Part shown: positions 1 through 7,411 of the stretch, piece by piece
How the letters are laid out: every line of letters begins with the position of its first letter
How positions within the stretch are numbered: the stretch's first letter is position 1
Assembly: GCA_031388245.1 (NCBI GenBank)
Contig: JANNED010000294.1
Coordinates: 1-19,744 of the forward strand
Source of the DNA: JANMDU01 sp031388245
GTDB taxonomy: Bacteria; Pseudomonadota; Gammaproteobacteria; Burkholderiales; Burkholderiaceae_C
Direction of reading: 5' to 3'
Length of the DNA: 19,744 bases
Made by a program: the position numbers and the translations under genes
The notes under the pieces: generated by a model
The model's input: the letters and a program-made list of their open reading frames with translations, nothing else
Databases searched by the model: none
Told to the model about the DNA's origin: nothing

Positions 1-10
1 AGACGAAAAA

Positions 11-412
11 TCAAAGCAATGCGTAAGTCGTCGTTGCTCTGCACACGCTTTGGCCATCCGCTGTGCGAATATCGATGTCGCCGAAAGCCAGATTTTTTCC
101 CGCTCGCAGAACGCTCGCCGTGATCAAGCCATCTTGCCCGCTGAGCGGCTTTAAAAAGCTTGTGTTCATCTGCACGGTTGTGCAGGGGCGGAATTCGCCG
201 AAATGTTGCATGAGGGCGAGCACCATGGCTGTGTCTGCGGCAGCCATCATGGATTGGCCGCAAACCATGCCGCCAACACGGCAAAGCTCTGGCGAGAAGG
301 GCAGCCGCAGTTGCACTTGGCTGGCTTGGCTGCTTTCAACGCGAAGATGGAGTGCTTGCACCCAAGGTGCGAAGTATTCGGGGAGGGCGGCTTGCAGTGT
401 TTGGATATCCAT
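11..412 (-). CDS. PaaI-type hotdog thioesterase
   Basis: 133-residue protein with the look of a single hotdog-fold acyl-CoA thioesterase of the PaaI family, a cytosolic enzyme that hydrolyses acyl- or aryl-CoA thioesters. The core GGMVCGQSMMAAADTAM (about residues 47-63) matches the PaaI active-site helix, with Asp60 in the place of the catalytic acid. The usual His-Gly-Gly before that helix reads Cys-Gly-Gln here, so the substrate or rate may differ from E. coli PaaI. Length is normal for the family and the frame is complete, from the ATG at 410-412 to the TGA at 11-13. It starts 19 bp after the stop of the HtrA-like gene on the same strand, so the two are probably co-transcribed. Family call is firm; substrate unknown. 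Confidence 0.85.
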   Translation of the reverse strand: MDIQTLQAALPEYFAPWVQALHLRVESSQASQVQLRLPFSPELCRVGGMVCGQSMMAAADTAMVLALMQHFGEFRPCTTVQMNTSFLKPLSGQDGLITASVLRAGKNLAFGDIDIRTADGQSVCRATTTYALL

Positions 413-431
413 GCCGCCGAGGATAGCAAAC

Positions 432-1514
432 TCAAATCCCCGCTGGCTTCATCATCGTGCTCATGCGATCTACGGCTTTTAGCGTGATCGTCTTCAAATC
501 TGCGCCTTGCAGCACCGTGAGCTTGATTTCGCCTTCTGGTGACGCACGATCCCAGACTTTTTTGTAAAACGTCTCTAGCGTGGCCACTTTTGCACCATCG
601 ACGGCCAGCACCACGTCGCCAACTTGAAGGCCGGCGGCCTGTGCGGGGCTGTCTGGGTTGACTCGCACGATCTGCACGCGGCCACCTTGCTCGCTAGACG
701 TTAAGCCCAGCCAAGGGCGTTTAGACAATGCGCTGCTCCCGTTTTGCAGCATCTCAGCCATGATGGGTTTGAGCAGATCGACAGGAACGAACATGTTGCC
801 AGGCAAGCGCACGTTTTGCCCGATGGCATCCATCACAAAAAGGCTGCCAATGCCCAGCAGCTCGCCTTTTTGGTTGAACAGCGGCGCACCCGAATGGTTT
901 TGCATGGGCGGGCTGGTAAACAGCGCACTGTCGATGTGATATTCCCAGTAGCCCGAGAAAGCGCGCTTGCTAACAAGCTGCGTCATGGCGACATCCGCAT
1001 CGTCATCGCTGGATGCGCCTGTGCTGGTCATGAGGGCTTCGCCGGTTTGGAGGTCTGCTGTGCCGCCGAGCGTCACGGGCGCGATGCCTCGCAGTGGCAC
1101 CACAGGGCGGATCAGCCCAAATCCGGTGGCCAAATCGTAAGCCACCACACGCGCAGGCACGGTTTTTTTATCGATCGTCGTGATCTGAATTTGATCAGCT
1201 TCTAAGACAAGATAGCCAATCGTCACCACCAAGCCATCTGAACCAATCACCACGCCTGAGCCGCTGCGCTCCTTGCCCAGCGTCTGCGCTGAGCGCGCAC
1301 CCTCGGCAGCAATCACTTGCACGCCCACCACGGCAGATTGCGCTCGTGTGAGCGCATTGATCGTGTCTTGTGCGGTGGCGCTTGGGCTGCCAGCTTGCGG
1401 CGCAGCAGCATGCGACGGGATGGAGGCTAACGCGCTGCAGGCAACAAAAGCGAGAAGCAGGCACCGCCTCGAAGCCAGAGCAGCGGGCAGACCAAACATT
1501 GAAGCTGAGCGCAT
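432..1514 (-). CDS. HtrA/S1C-like exported PDZ protein, probably catalytically dead
   Basis: 360 residues. An N-terminal signal peptide (hydrophobic stretch about 18-31, likely cleavage near SHA at 34-36) is followed by a trypsin-like domain (about 50-255) and a PDZ domain (about 265-350, with PWLG, the GLQVGD loop and a VDG strand). It has the architecture of a periplasmic DegP/HtrA protein. Of the triad, the Ser motif survives as NHSGAPL (Ser208). The TNNHVV His motif reads TIGYLVL (Tyr101), and the Asp position in the D-x-x-T-D-L motif is Gly131. Two of three catalytic residues are therefore missing, which suggests a chaperone, scaffold or regulator rather than a protease. A good AGGAG ribosome-binding site lies 8-12 nt before the ATG. 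The thioesterase gene follows on the same strand. The frame is intact, so it is not simply decayed. Confidence 0.85.
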   Translation of the reverse strand: MRSASMFGLPAALASRRCLLLAFVACSALASIPSHAAAPQAGSPSATAQDTINALTRAQSAVVGVQVIAAEGARSAQTLGKERSGSGVVIGSDGLVVTIGYLVLEADQIQITTIDKKTVPARVVAYDLATGFGLIRPVVPLRGIAPVTLGGTADLQTGEALMTSTGASSDDDADVAMTQLVSKRAFSGYWEYHIDSALFTSPPMQNHSGAPLFNQKGELLGIGSLFVMDAIGQNVRLPGNMFVPVDLLKPIMAEMLQNGSSALSKRPWLGLTSSEQGGRVQIVRVNPDSPAQAAGLQVGDVVLAVDGAKVATLETFYKKVWDRASPEGEIKLTVLQGADLKTITLKAVDRMSTMMKPAGI

Positions 1515-1614
1515 GAATTGTTCTCCTAAAAGGGCAACTCATCTTGCGCTCAATTTGAGCCACTGGCAAGCAATTTCCTCTCGTGCGCAAGCAGATCTGG
1601 CCGGCGGACGCGGG

Positions 1615-1653
1615 CTATATTTTTCATAGCATTCTCTGTAGCAAATACGCCGG
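1615..1653 (+). repeat. 39-bp intergenic repeat, copy A (most diverged)
   Basis: Starts with CTAT and ends with CGCCGG, exactly 39 bp as in the four other copies. The left half holds the hairpin GCTAT/ATAGC (1614-1618 and 1626-1630), followed by TTCTCTGTAG, like copy B. It is the least conserved of the five. Confidence 0.6.
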
Positions 1654-1926
1654 GGAAAGCACACTTTTTGTTTAAAAACCTGTTTGTCAAGCGTTTTTTT
1701 CACAATGCACCAAAAGCCACACGCGGCCTAGGGAATGTGGCTTAGATACAAATAGTTGCATTCAGGACACATGATGGGTTCAAGGCAAGGAATCTGCAGC
1801 ATGAAAGTATGCTCATACCCAAAACAGCTAAAATTGAGGCATTCGATCAACCAAATTGTGTATATCAATTGCAATCAAAAGGTGTTGAACCTCATTAAAC
1901 GGGAATGCGCACAGGCTGTCCACCAG

Positions 1927-1982
1927 CCATCCACAGGCCATCCTCATGCAATACATGTTTTGCCCACAGAAAATGTGGATAA
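1927..1982. promoter_or_regulatory. Cluster of DnaA-box-like nonamers
   Basis: TGTGGATAA at 1974-1982 is a perfect DnaA box (TTATCCACA) on the minus strand. CCATCCACA (1927-1935) and TTGCCCACA (1960-1968) on the plus strand each match 7 of 9 positions. The AT-rich TTAATAATTT follows at once. This could be a DnaA-titrating or DnaA-regulated site. An origin is unlikely because no dnaA, rpmH or parAB neighbours are present. Confidence 0.35.
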
Positions 1983-2074
1983 CCTGTTAATAATTTCTCG
2001 TTGTTACCTTGCAACGCACAAACTTTAGAGAATTTTCCCGTATGTCACCTCAGCGCTTGCCCTACAATGAAAGT

Positions 2075-2142
2075 CCAACTATCGCAGTTGCCAATAGATT
2101 GTTGGTTTGTAGGGCGCGTCTCGAAAAGGACGCGCCCTTTTT
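2075..2142 (+). ncRNA. Candidate short RNA upstream of lepA
   Basis: A good -10 hexamer TACAAT (2063-2068) precedes a stretch that can form CAACT/AGTTG (2076-2080 with 2086-2090) and CCAA/TTGG (2091-2094 with 2102-2105) hairpins and ends in a perfect intrinsic terminator. A transcript of about 68 nt would result. The -35 box is poor, and no known RNA family is recognised. It could instead be the leader of an attenuated lepA transcript. Confidence 0.35.
2112..2142 (+). terminator. Intrinsic terminator upstream of the lepA operon
   Basis: A perfect 9-bp GC-rich stem, GGGCGCGTC (2112-2120) with GACGCGCCC (2129-2137), has an 8-nt loop and is followed by five T residues (2138-2142). It lies 76 bp before lepA and no protein gene precedes it on this strand, so it must end a short or non-coding transcript. 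Confidence 0.85.
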
Positions 2143-2218
2143 CTTGCGCGTCACGCTTGCACAGGCTTAAGAGTCATACGGATCAAGCACTTAAAGAATT
2201 AGTTTGAGAATTTTGTTG

Positions 2219-4045
2219 ATGAAGCACATTAGAAATTTTTCCATCATCGCGCACATCGATCACGGCAAATCCACGCTCGCTGATCGTTTGATTCATCGCT
2301 GTGGCGGCCTGTCTGATCGCGAGATGAGCGAACAAGTTTTGGATTCGATGGACATTGAGAAAGAGCGTGGGATAACTATCAAGGCACAGACCGCTGCGCT
2401 GCAATACACAGCGCGTGATGGGCAAATTTACAACCTCAATTTGATCGACACGCCGGGCCATGTGGACTTCTCTTATGAAGTGAGTCGCTCGCTGTCTGCC
2501 TGCGAAGGCGCGTTGCTTGTGGTTGATGCATCGCAAGGCGTGGAAGCGCAAACGGTGGCGAATTGCTACACGGCACTCGACCTCGGCGTTGAGGTGTCTT
2601 GCGTGCTCAACAAAATGGATTTGCCGCAGGCTGATCCTGAAACGGCGAAAAAAGAAATTGAAGAAGTGATTGGCTTGGATGCGAGTGATGCGATTGCCAT
2701 CTCGGCCAAAACAGGCATGGGCATCGATGAGGTGTTGGAAATGGTCGTGGCCAAAGTGCCACCCCCAAGGGGTAATCCTGATGCACCGCTACGCGCCATG
2801 ATTGTGGACAGCTGGTTTGACAGCTATGTCGGTGTGGTGATGTTGGTGCGCGTGGTGGATGGCCGCTTGGCCAAGGGCGACAAGATTTTGATGATGGCCA
2901 ACGGCTCGCAATACAACGCGGACAGCATCGGCGTGTTTACGCCGACAGACGAGCCGCGCAAATCGCTCGAAGCGGGCGAGGTGGGTTACATCATCGCTGG
3001 CATTAAAGAGCTGAAGGCCGCGCGTGTGGGCGATACCGTGACGCGCATCGTCACGCGTGGTGATCTGGGCATGATGAACATTGCGCCAGCCACCGAGCCG
3101 CTGCCAGGCTTCAAAGAAATCCAGCCGCAGGTGTTTGCCGGGCTGTATCCGAGCGAATCGAGCGAGTATGAGCAACTTCGCGATGCGTTGACCAAACTTC
3201 AGCTCAACGATTCTGCGCTGCGCTTTGAGCCAGAAGTCTCCCAAGCTTTGGGCTTTGGCTTTCGCTGCGGCTTTCTGGGCCTGCTGCACATGGAAATTGT
3301 GCAGGAGCGCTTGGAGCGCGAGTTTGATCAGGATTTGATCACCACCGCACCGAGCGTGGTGTATGAAGTGGTCACAGGTGGCAAAAATCCTGAGACGCTG
3401 CTCGTGGAAAACCCTTCCAAGATGCCCGAAGTCTCGCGCATTGAAGAAATTCGCGAGCCGATTGTGGAGGTGCATATTTACGTGCCGCAAGAATATGTGG
3501 GCTCGGTGATGACACTGGCCAACCAAAAGCGTGGCGTGCAGCTCAATATGGCCTACAAAGGCCGCCAAGTGGTGCTGACGTATGACATGCCGCTGGGCGA
3601 GATCGTGCTCGATTTCTTTGACAAGCTTAAATCCGTGAGCCGGGGCTATGCCTCGATGGATTACGAGTTCAAAGAATATCGGGCCAGCGATGTGGTCAAA
3701 GTCGACATGCTGCTGAACAACGAGAAGGTTGATGCGCTCTCCATCATAGTTCACCGCACGCAGGCAACCTATCGCGGCAGAGCAGTCGCGGCCAAAATGC
3801 GCGAGATCATCAGCCGGCAAATGTATGACGTGATCATCCAAGCGGCCATTGGCGGCAACATCATTGCGCGTGAGACAATCAAGGCCTTGCGCAAAAACGT
3901 GCTCGCTAAATGCTACGGCGGCGACATCACGCGCAAGAAAAAGCTCTTGGAAAAGCAGAAGGCGGGTAAAAAGCGCATGAAGCAAATTGGCACAGTGGAA
4001 GTGCCCCAAGAAGCGTTTCTGGCTATTTTGCAGGTGGAAGATTAA
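2219..4045 (+). CDS. lepA: Elongation factor 4 (LepA), ribosome-associated GTPase
   Basis: 608-residue translational GTPase that binds the ribosome and is linked to back-translocation and to initiation or assembly of the small subunit. The G domain shows G1 AHIDHGKST (residues 11-19), DTPGH (G3), NKMD (G4) and SAK (G5). EF-G-like domains follow, then the LepA-specific C-terminal domain ending near KRMKQIGTVEVPQEAFLAIL. Length is close to E. coli LepA (599). The ATG at 2219 is preferred over an in-frame TTG at 2204 because MKHIRNFSIIAHIDHGK is the usual LepA start; no strong ribosome-binding site precedes either. It is the first gene of the operon. Its stop TAA overlaps the lepB ATG by one base (TAATG), which suggests coupled translation. 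Confidence 0.97.
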   Translation: MKHIRNFSIIAHIDHGKSTLADRLIHRCGGLSDREMSEQVLDSMDIEKERGITIKAQTAALQYTARDGQIYNLNLIDTPGHVDFSYEVSRSLSACEGALLVVDASQGVEAQTVANCYTALDLGVEVSCVLNKMDLPQADPETAKKEIEEVIGLDASDAIAISAKTGMGIDEVLEMVVAKVPPPRGNPDAPLRAMIVDSWFDSYVGVVMLVRVVDGRLAKGDKILMMANGSQYNADSIGVFTPTDEPRKSLEAGEVGYIIAGIKELKAARVGDTVTRIVTRGDLGMMNIAPATEPLPGFKEIQPQVFAGLYPSESSEYEQLRDALTKLQLNDSALRFEPEVSQALGFGFRCGFLGLLHMEIVQERLEREFDQDLITTAPSVVYEVVTGGKNPETLLVENPSKMPEVSRIEEIREPIVEVHIYVPQEYVGSVMTLANQKRGVQLNMAYKGRQVVLTYDMPLGEIVLDFFDKLKSVSRGYASMDYEFKEYRASDVVKVDMLLNNEKVDALSIIVHRTQATYRGRAVAAKMREIISRQMYDVIIQAAIGGNIIARETIKALRKNVLAKCYGGDITRKKKLLEKQKAGKKRMKQIGTVEVPQEAFLAILQVED

Positions 4046-5058
4046 TGTCCGAAAAGTTAAGCAAGTTGATGCCCAGCATCACGTCCGTGGTGCTCGGATT
4101 GTTTTTGGCCTATGTCGCGGCGTGGTATTTCAACCGGATCGATGGCAACTTCTCTTTGCTGCTGTTTATTGCCACAGTAGTGACGGGCGTGTATTGGCTG
4201 CTGGAGCGCTTGATCTTTTTGCCTGCACGCAACTTGGCTGCCAGTGCCTTGGAAGAGCAGGCGATCAAACGCCAAGCCGAGCTGGCCAAAATGGGTATCA
4301 CCAAGACGGAGACACATGCGCAAGAGATGGTGGCCTCCAAAAGCGCTGTCTTGCAGCAGCCTTGGTGGTTGGATTGGACGGCGGGGCTCTTCCCGGTGAT
4401 TTGCATCGTGTTTTTGTTGCGCTCGTTTCTCTTTGAGCCCTTCAAAATTCCCACAGGATCCATGATTCCTACGCTGCATGTGGGAGATTTGATCTTGGTC
4501 AATAAATTCACTTACGGCGTGCGCCTGCCTGTGATCAATCAAAAAATCCTGGATGTGAACAACCCAGAGCGCGGCGATGTGATGGTGTTTCGCTACCCAC
4601 CGAACCCAAATGTGGATTACATCAAACGCGTCATAGGTCTGCCCGGTGATGAAGTCAGTTACTTGAACAAAAAGCTCGTCATCAATGGGAAACCGCTGTC
4701 TAAAGATGTGTTGCCTGATTTCTTGGATGAAGACACGATGCGCTACAGCAAGCAGTTTGAAGAGCTGATTGAGCTGTCTCGTGGCGGGAGCAAAAAACAC
4801 AAGCTGCTCAACGACGAGCAGCGCCCTGCGATGATCCCGGGTGTGGAAGATTTTTCAGGTCGGCAAAATTGCCGTTACAGCACAGAGGGCGTGGTTTGCA
4901 AAGTGCCCGCTGGCCACTACTTCATGATGGGCGACAATCGAGACAATTCACTCGACTCACGCTATTGGGGCTTTGTACCCGAACAAAATATCGTAGGCAG
5001 AGCCTTTTTTGTGTGGATGAATTTTGGTAATCTACGCAGAATTGGTTCTTTTGATTGA
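4045..5058 (+). CDS. lepB: Signal peptidase I
   Basis: 337-residue inner-membrane serine protease that cleaves signal peptides from exported proteins on the periplasmic side. Two N-terminal membrane segments (about 11-29 and 36-55) and a third hydrophobic stretch (about 112-127) precede the catalytic domain. Box B reads PTGSMIPTL with nucleophile Ser139. The general base is Lys194 in YIKRVIGLPGD. Box E, GDNRDNSLDSRYWGFVP, is intact near the C-terminus. The Ser/Lys dyad shows it is active in principle. It overlaps lepA by one base and is followed closely by the DUF4845 gene, the normal order in Burkholderiales. Confidence 0.97.
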   Translation: MSEKLSKLMPSITSVVLGLFLAYVAAWYFNRIDGNFSLLLFIATVVTGVYWLLERLIFLPARNLAASALEEQAIKRQAELAKMGITKTETHAQEMVASKSAVLQQPWWLDWTAGLFPVICIVFLLRSFLFEPFKIPTGSMIPTLHVGDLILVNKFTYGVRLPVINQKILDVNNPERGDVMVFRYPPNPNVDYIKRVIGLPGDEVSYLNKKLVINGKPLSKDVLPDFLDEDTMRYSKQFEELIELSRGGSKKHKLLNDEQRPAMIPGVEDFSGRQNCRYSTEGVVCKVPAGHYFMMGDNRDNSLDSRYWGFVPEQNIVGRAFFVWMNFGNLRRIGSFD

Positions 5059-5084
5059 AGTCAATGGTTAACACAAGGCAAATT

Positions 5085-5432
5085 ATGAAATCTCATCAAC
5101 GCGGTATTTCTGTGATCAGCTTGCTGTTCGTCGGCGTGGTGTTGGCTTTTGCCGGCGTGGTGGGGGCGCAGGTCTTCCCTACTGTGCTCGAATATTTTGC
5201 CATTGTGAAGGCGACCAAAAAAGTGGCCGCTGCTGGTGGCACGATTGCTGAAATCCGCACGGCATTCGATAAAGCACAAAACATTGACGATTTCAAAGCC
5301 ATCGGCCCCAAAGACATTGAAGTCACCAAAAATGGTGACAAAGTGGTTGTCAGCTTTGCCTACAACAAAGAAATTCATCTCGGCGGCCCGGCCTATTTGC
5401 TACTCAAATACTCTGGCAGCAGCGATAAATGA
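5085..5432 (+). CDS. DUF4845 family membrane-anchored protein
   Basis: 115-residue small protein of unknown function with one N-terminal membrane helix (about residues 9-28) after a short basic start (MKSHQRG), then a soluble domain of about 85 residues. Protein and position between lepB and rnc match the DUF4845 family of beta- and gammaproteobacteria. In-frame starts also exist at 5055 and 5064. The ATG at 5085 is chosen because AAGG (5075-5078) lies 6 nt upstream and because the basic residues then directly precede the helix. The soluble part is likely periplasmic, which is inference from the anchor. Confidence 0.85.
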   Translation: MKSHQRGISVISLLFVGVVLAFAGVVGAQVFPTVLEYFAIVKATKKVAAAGGTIAEIRTAFDKAQNIDDFKAIGPKDIEVTKNGDKVVVSFAYNKEIHLGGPAYLLLKYSGSSDK

Positions 5433-5450
5433 TGATGGCGGGTTTTTTTC

Positions 5451-6143
5451 TTGGCCAAACCCTTGTCTGATGCTGCCTTGCAGTTGCAAAAACGTTTGCA
5501 ACATGAATTCACCAAGCCAGCTCTGCTCACACAGGCGCTCACGCATCGCAGCTACAGCGCGGATCACAACGAGCGCTTGGAGTTTTTGGGCGATTCTGTA
5601 TTGAATTTGGCCGTATCTGGCATGCTGTTTCAAGCGCTTCGCACCTTGCAAGAAGGTGAGCTCTCGCGTGTCAGAGCCAATCTGGTGAAGCAAGACACGC
5701 TTCACAAAATCGCCCATGATTTGCATCTTGGCAATTTGATTCGTTTGGGCGAAGGAGAGCTGCGCTCTGGCGGCAGCAAGCGGCCATCCATCTTGGCAGA
5801 TGCGCTGGAGGCGGTGATTGGCGCGGTCTATCTGGATGCGGGTTTTGACAAAGCCTCTGCACTTGTGCACCGATTGTTTGATCAGGTTGCGATCAACCCT
5901 GAGATGCCAGCCGCCGCCAAAGATCCTAAAACCGAGCTGCAAGAATGGCTGCAAGGGCGCAAGATGCATCTGCCACACTACGCGGTGATGAGCATCACGG
6001 GTGCAGCGCATCGCCAAACCTTTGAGGTTCAGTGCATGATTGAGCAAATGCAACGCGAAGCTCGCGGCTTTGGAAGCTCACGGCGTGCTGCCGAGCAAGA
6101 GGCTGCGGCAGCTATGCTCAAACTGCTTGCTTTGTCTGTGTAA
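5451..6143 (+). CDS. rnc: Ribonuclease III
   Basis: 230-residue double-strand-specific endoribonuclease that processes rRNA precursors and some mRNAs. The catalytic domain carries the signature NERLEFLGDS (residues 40-49) with Glu44 and Asp48, and DALEAVIGAVYLD with Asp117 and Glu120. All four metal-binding acidic residues are present. A C-terminal double-stranded RNA-binding domain (about 156-227) has the family's Ala-rich last helix. The start is TTG at 5451; the nearby ATG codons at 5429, 5432 and 5435 are out of frame. The weak start may hold expression down. It lies 18 bp after the DUF4845 stop and upstream of era, the conserved rnc-era pair. Confidence 0.96.
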   Translation: MAKPLSDAALQLQKRLQHEFTKPALLTQALTHRSYSADHNERLEFLGDSVLNLAVSGMLFQALRTLQEGELSRVRANLVKQDTLHKIAHDLHLGNLIRLGEGELRSGGSKRPSILADALEAVIGAVYLDAGFDKASALVHRLFDQVAINPEMPAAAKDPKTELQEWLQGRKMHLPHYAVMSITGAAHRQTFEVQCMIEQMQREARGFGSSRRAAEQEAAAAMLKLLALSV

Positions 6144-6159
6144 GCGCCTCTCAAAAATG

Positions 6160-6198
6160 CTATTGATTCGATAGCATACTGTGTAGTATTTATGCCGG
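6160..6198 (+). repeat. 39-bp intergenic repeat, copy B
   Basis: Lies in the rnc-era gap, with its CCGG end 16 bp before the era start codon. The left half is the hairpin ATGCTAT/ATAGCAT (6157-6163 and 6171-6177). The right end reads TATTTATGCCGG, identical to copy C over these 12 bases. Confidence 0.8.
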
Positions 6199-6214
6199 CA
6201 AACACCCTAAAATC

Positions 6215-7411
6215 ATGAAAAAACTTGTTCCCCAGGCTGCCCAGCATATCGCATCTTCAGCCGAATCTTCAGCGCCCACTGATTTGCTGCTCGATGCTTT
6301 CTTCAGCCAGACTGCGGCCTCACAGAGCGCCGCTCCATCGCCCACAGCGCTGGAGGCAGCCCAGCGCTGCGGCATGATCGCCATCGTTGGTAAACCCAAC
6401 GTCGGCAAAAGCACGCTGCTCAACGCCTTGGTTGGCCAAAAAGTCAGCATCACTTCGCGCAAAGCGCAAACCACGCGGCATCGCATTCTGGGTATTCGCA
6501 CGTCAGGTGCTGCGCAATTCGTCTTTGCCGATACGCCGGGCTTCCAAACGCGTCATGGCACGGCGCTGAATCGTTCGCTGAACAAAACCGTGACAGGCGC
6601 AGTCAGCGGCGTGGATTTAATTTTGCTCATCGTCGAGGCGGGGCGCTTGTCGGGAGCAGATGCCAAAGTGCTCTCGCTCTTGGGCAAGCAAGCCAAAGGC
6701 GTGCCAGTGGTGCTGGTGGCCAACAAGCTCGATACGGTGAACCGCCGCGCTGATATTGCGACTTGGCTGCAAGAGGTGCATGCCAAGGGCATGGGCGCGA
6801 TCAAGCCAGAGCCGCAGGAAAAGCCTGTTGCTGAGCGCATTGCAGACGACAACGCGCACGGTGATGGCATCGGCGTTGAGGGCGACGAGATCAATACAGC
6901 GCAGATGGATGAGCAAGACATCGAAGCCATCAAAACCATCCAGTTTGCCGAAATCATCCCCATGAGTGCCAAGCAAAAGAAGGATATCGAGCGCCTGCTC
7001 GTCATCTGCGAAAAGTATCTGCCTGAGCAGCCGTGGATTTACAATCAAGAGGAGATCACCGACAAATCCGAACGCTTCATGGCGGGAGAGGTGGTGCGGG
7101 AGAAGCTCTTTCGCTTCACCGGCGATGAGCTGCCTTACACCAGCACAGTGGTGATTGATCAATTCAAAGAAGAACCTGGCAAGACAGTTGGCCGCTTCGT
7201 CAAAATCGCAGCCACCATCATTGTCGAGCGGGATTCTCACAAAGCCATGGTGATCGGTGCAGGCGGCGAAGGCTTAAAGCGCATGGGCACGGAAGCCCGT
7301 CAAGAGCTAGAGCGCCTCATGGATGCAAAAATTTTCCTCCAGCTCTGGGTCAAGGTGCAAGGCGGCTGGGCCGATAACGCAGAGCGCGTCAAAAGCTTTG
7401 GGTACGAGTGA
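6215..7411 (+). CDS. era: GTPase Era with an N-terminal extension and an internal insertion
   Basis: Essential GTPase for 30S subunit maturation; binds the 3' end of 16S rRNA through its KH domain. The G motifs are GKPNVGKS (59-66), DTPG (106-109), NKLD (170-173) and SAK (251-253). The KH domain is near 300-390, with GAGGEGLKRMG. At 398 residues it is about 100 longer than E. coli Era. The excess is a low-complexity N-terminal extension of about 50 residues and an acidic insertion of roughly 45-50 residues (about 191-240) between G4 and G5. The ATG at 6215 follows repeat copy B and has no clear ribosome-binding site. A later start is possible, but none lies close to the G1 motif. The stop overlaps the recO GTG. 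Confidence 0.95.
   Translation: MKKLVPQAAQHIASSAESSAPTDLLLDAFFSQTAASQSAAPSPTALEAAQRCGMIAIVGKPNVGKSTLLNALVGQKVSITSRKAQTTRHRILGIRTSGAAQFVFADTPGFQTRHGTALNRSLNKTVTGAVSGVDLILLIVEAGRLSGADAKVLSLLGKQAKGVPVVLVANKLDTVNRRADIATWLQEVHAKGMGAIKPEPQEKPVAERIADDNAHGDGIGVEGDEINTAQMDEQDIEAIKTIQFAEIIPMSAKQKKDIERLLVICEKYLPEQPWIYNQEEITDKSERFMAGEVVREKLFRFTGDELPYTSTVVIDQFKEEPGKTVGRFVKIAATIIVERDSHKAMVIGAGGEGLKRMGTEARQELERLMDAKIFLQLWVKVQGGWADNAERVKSFGYE

Larger units (their letters stand above)
1515..2218. other. Intergenic region between the divergent htrA-like gene and lepA
   Basis: No convincing protein gene is visible in these 704 bases; the short frames here have no recognisable family. The region holds a copy of the 39-bp repeat (1615-1653), a cluster of DnaA-box-like nonamers (1927-1982), a candidate short structured RNA and a strong terminator (2112-2142). 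Promoters for the minus-strand pair and for the lepA operon should also lie here, but I see no sigma-70 match for them good enough to annotate. Confidence 0.7.

Noticed and set aside
1900..2000. Replication origin at the DnaA-box cluster
   Set aside because: No dnaA, dnaN, rpmH, gidA or par genes are near, only one box is perfect, and the neighbours are ordinary operon genes.
2001..2207. Small plus-strand frame running through the terminator upstream of lepA
   Set aside because: It crosses a strong intrinsic terminator, has no ribosome-binding site and no recognisable protein features.
2789..4009. Long open frame of 406 codons on the minus strand opposite lepA
   Set aside because: It is antisense to a clearly recognised LepA, is rich in His and Arg as such mirror frames are, and matches no family.
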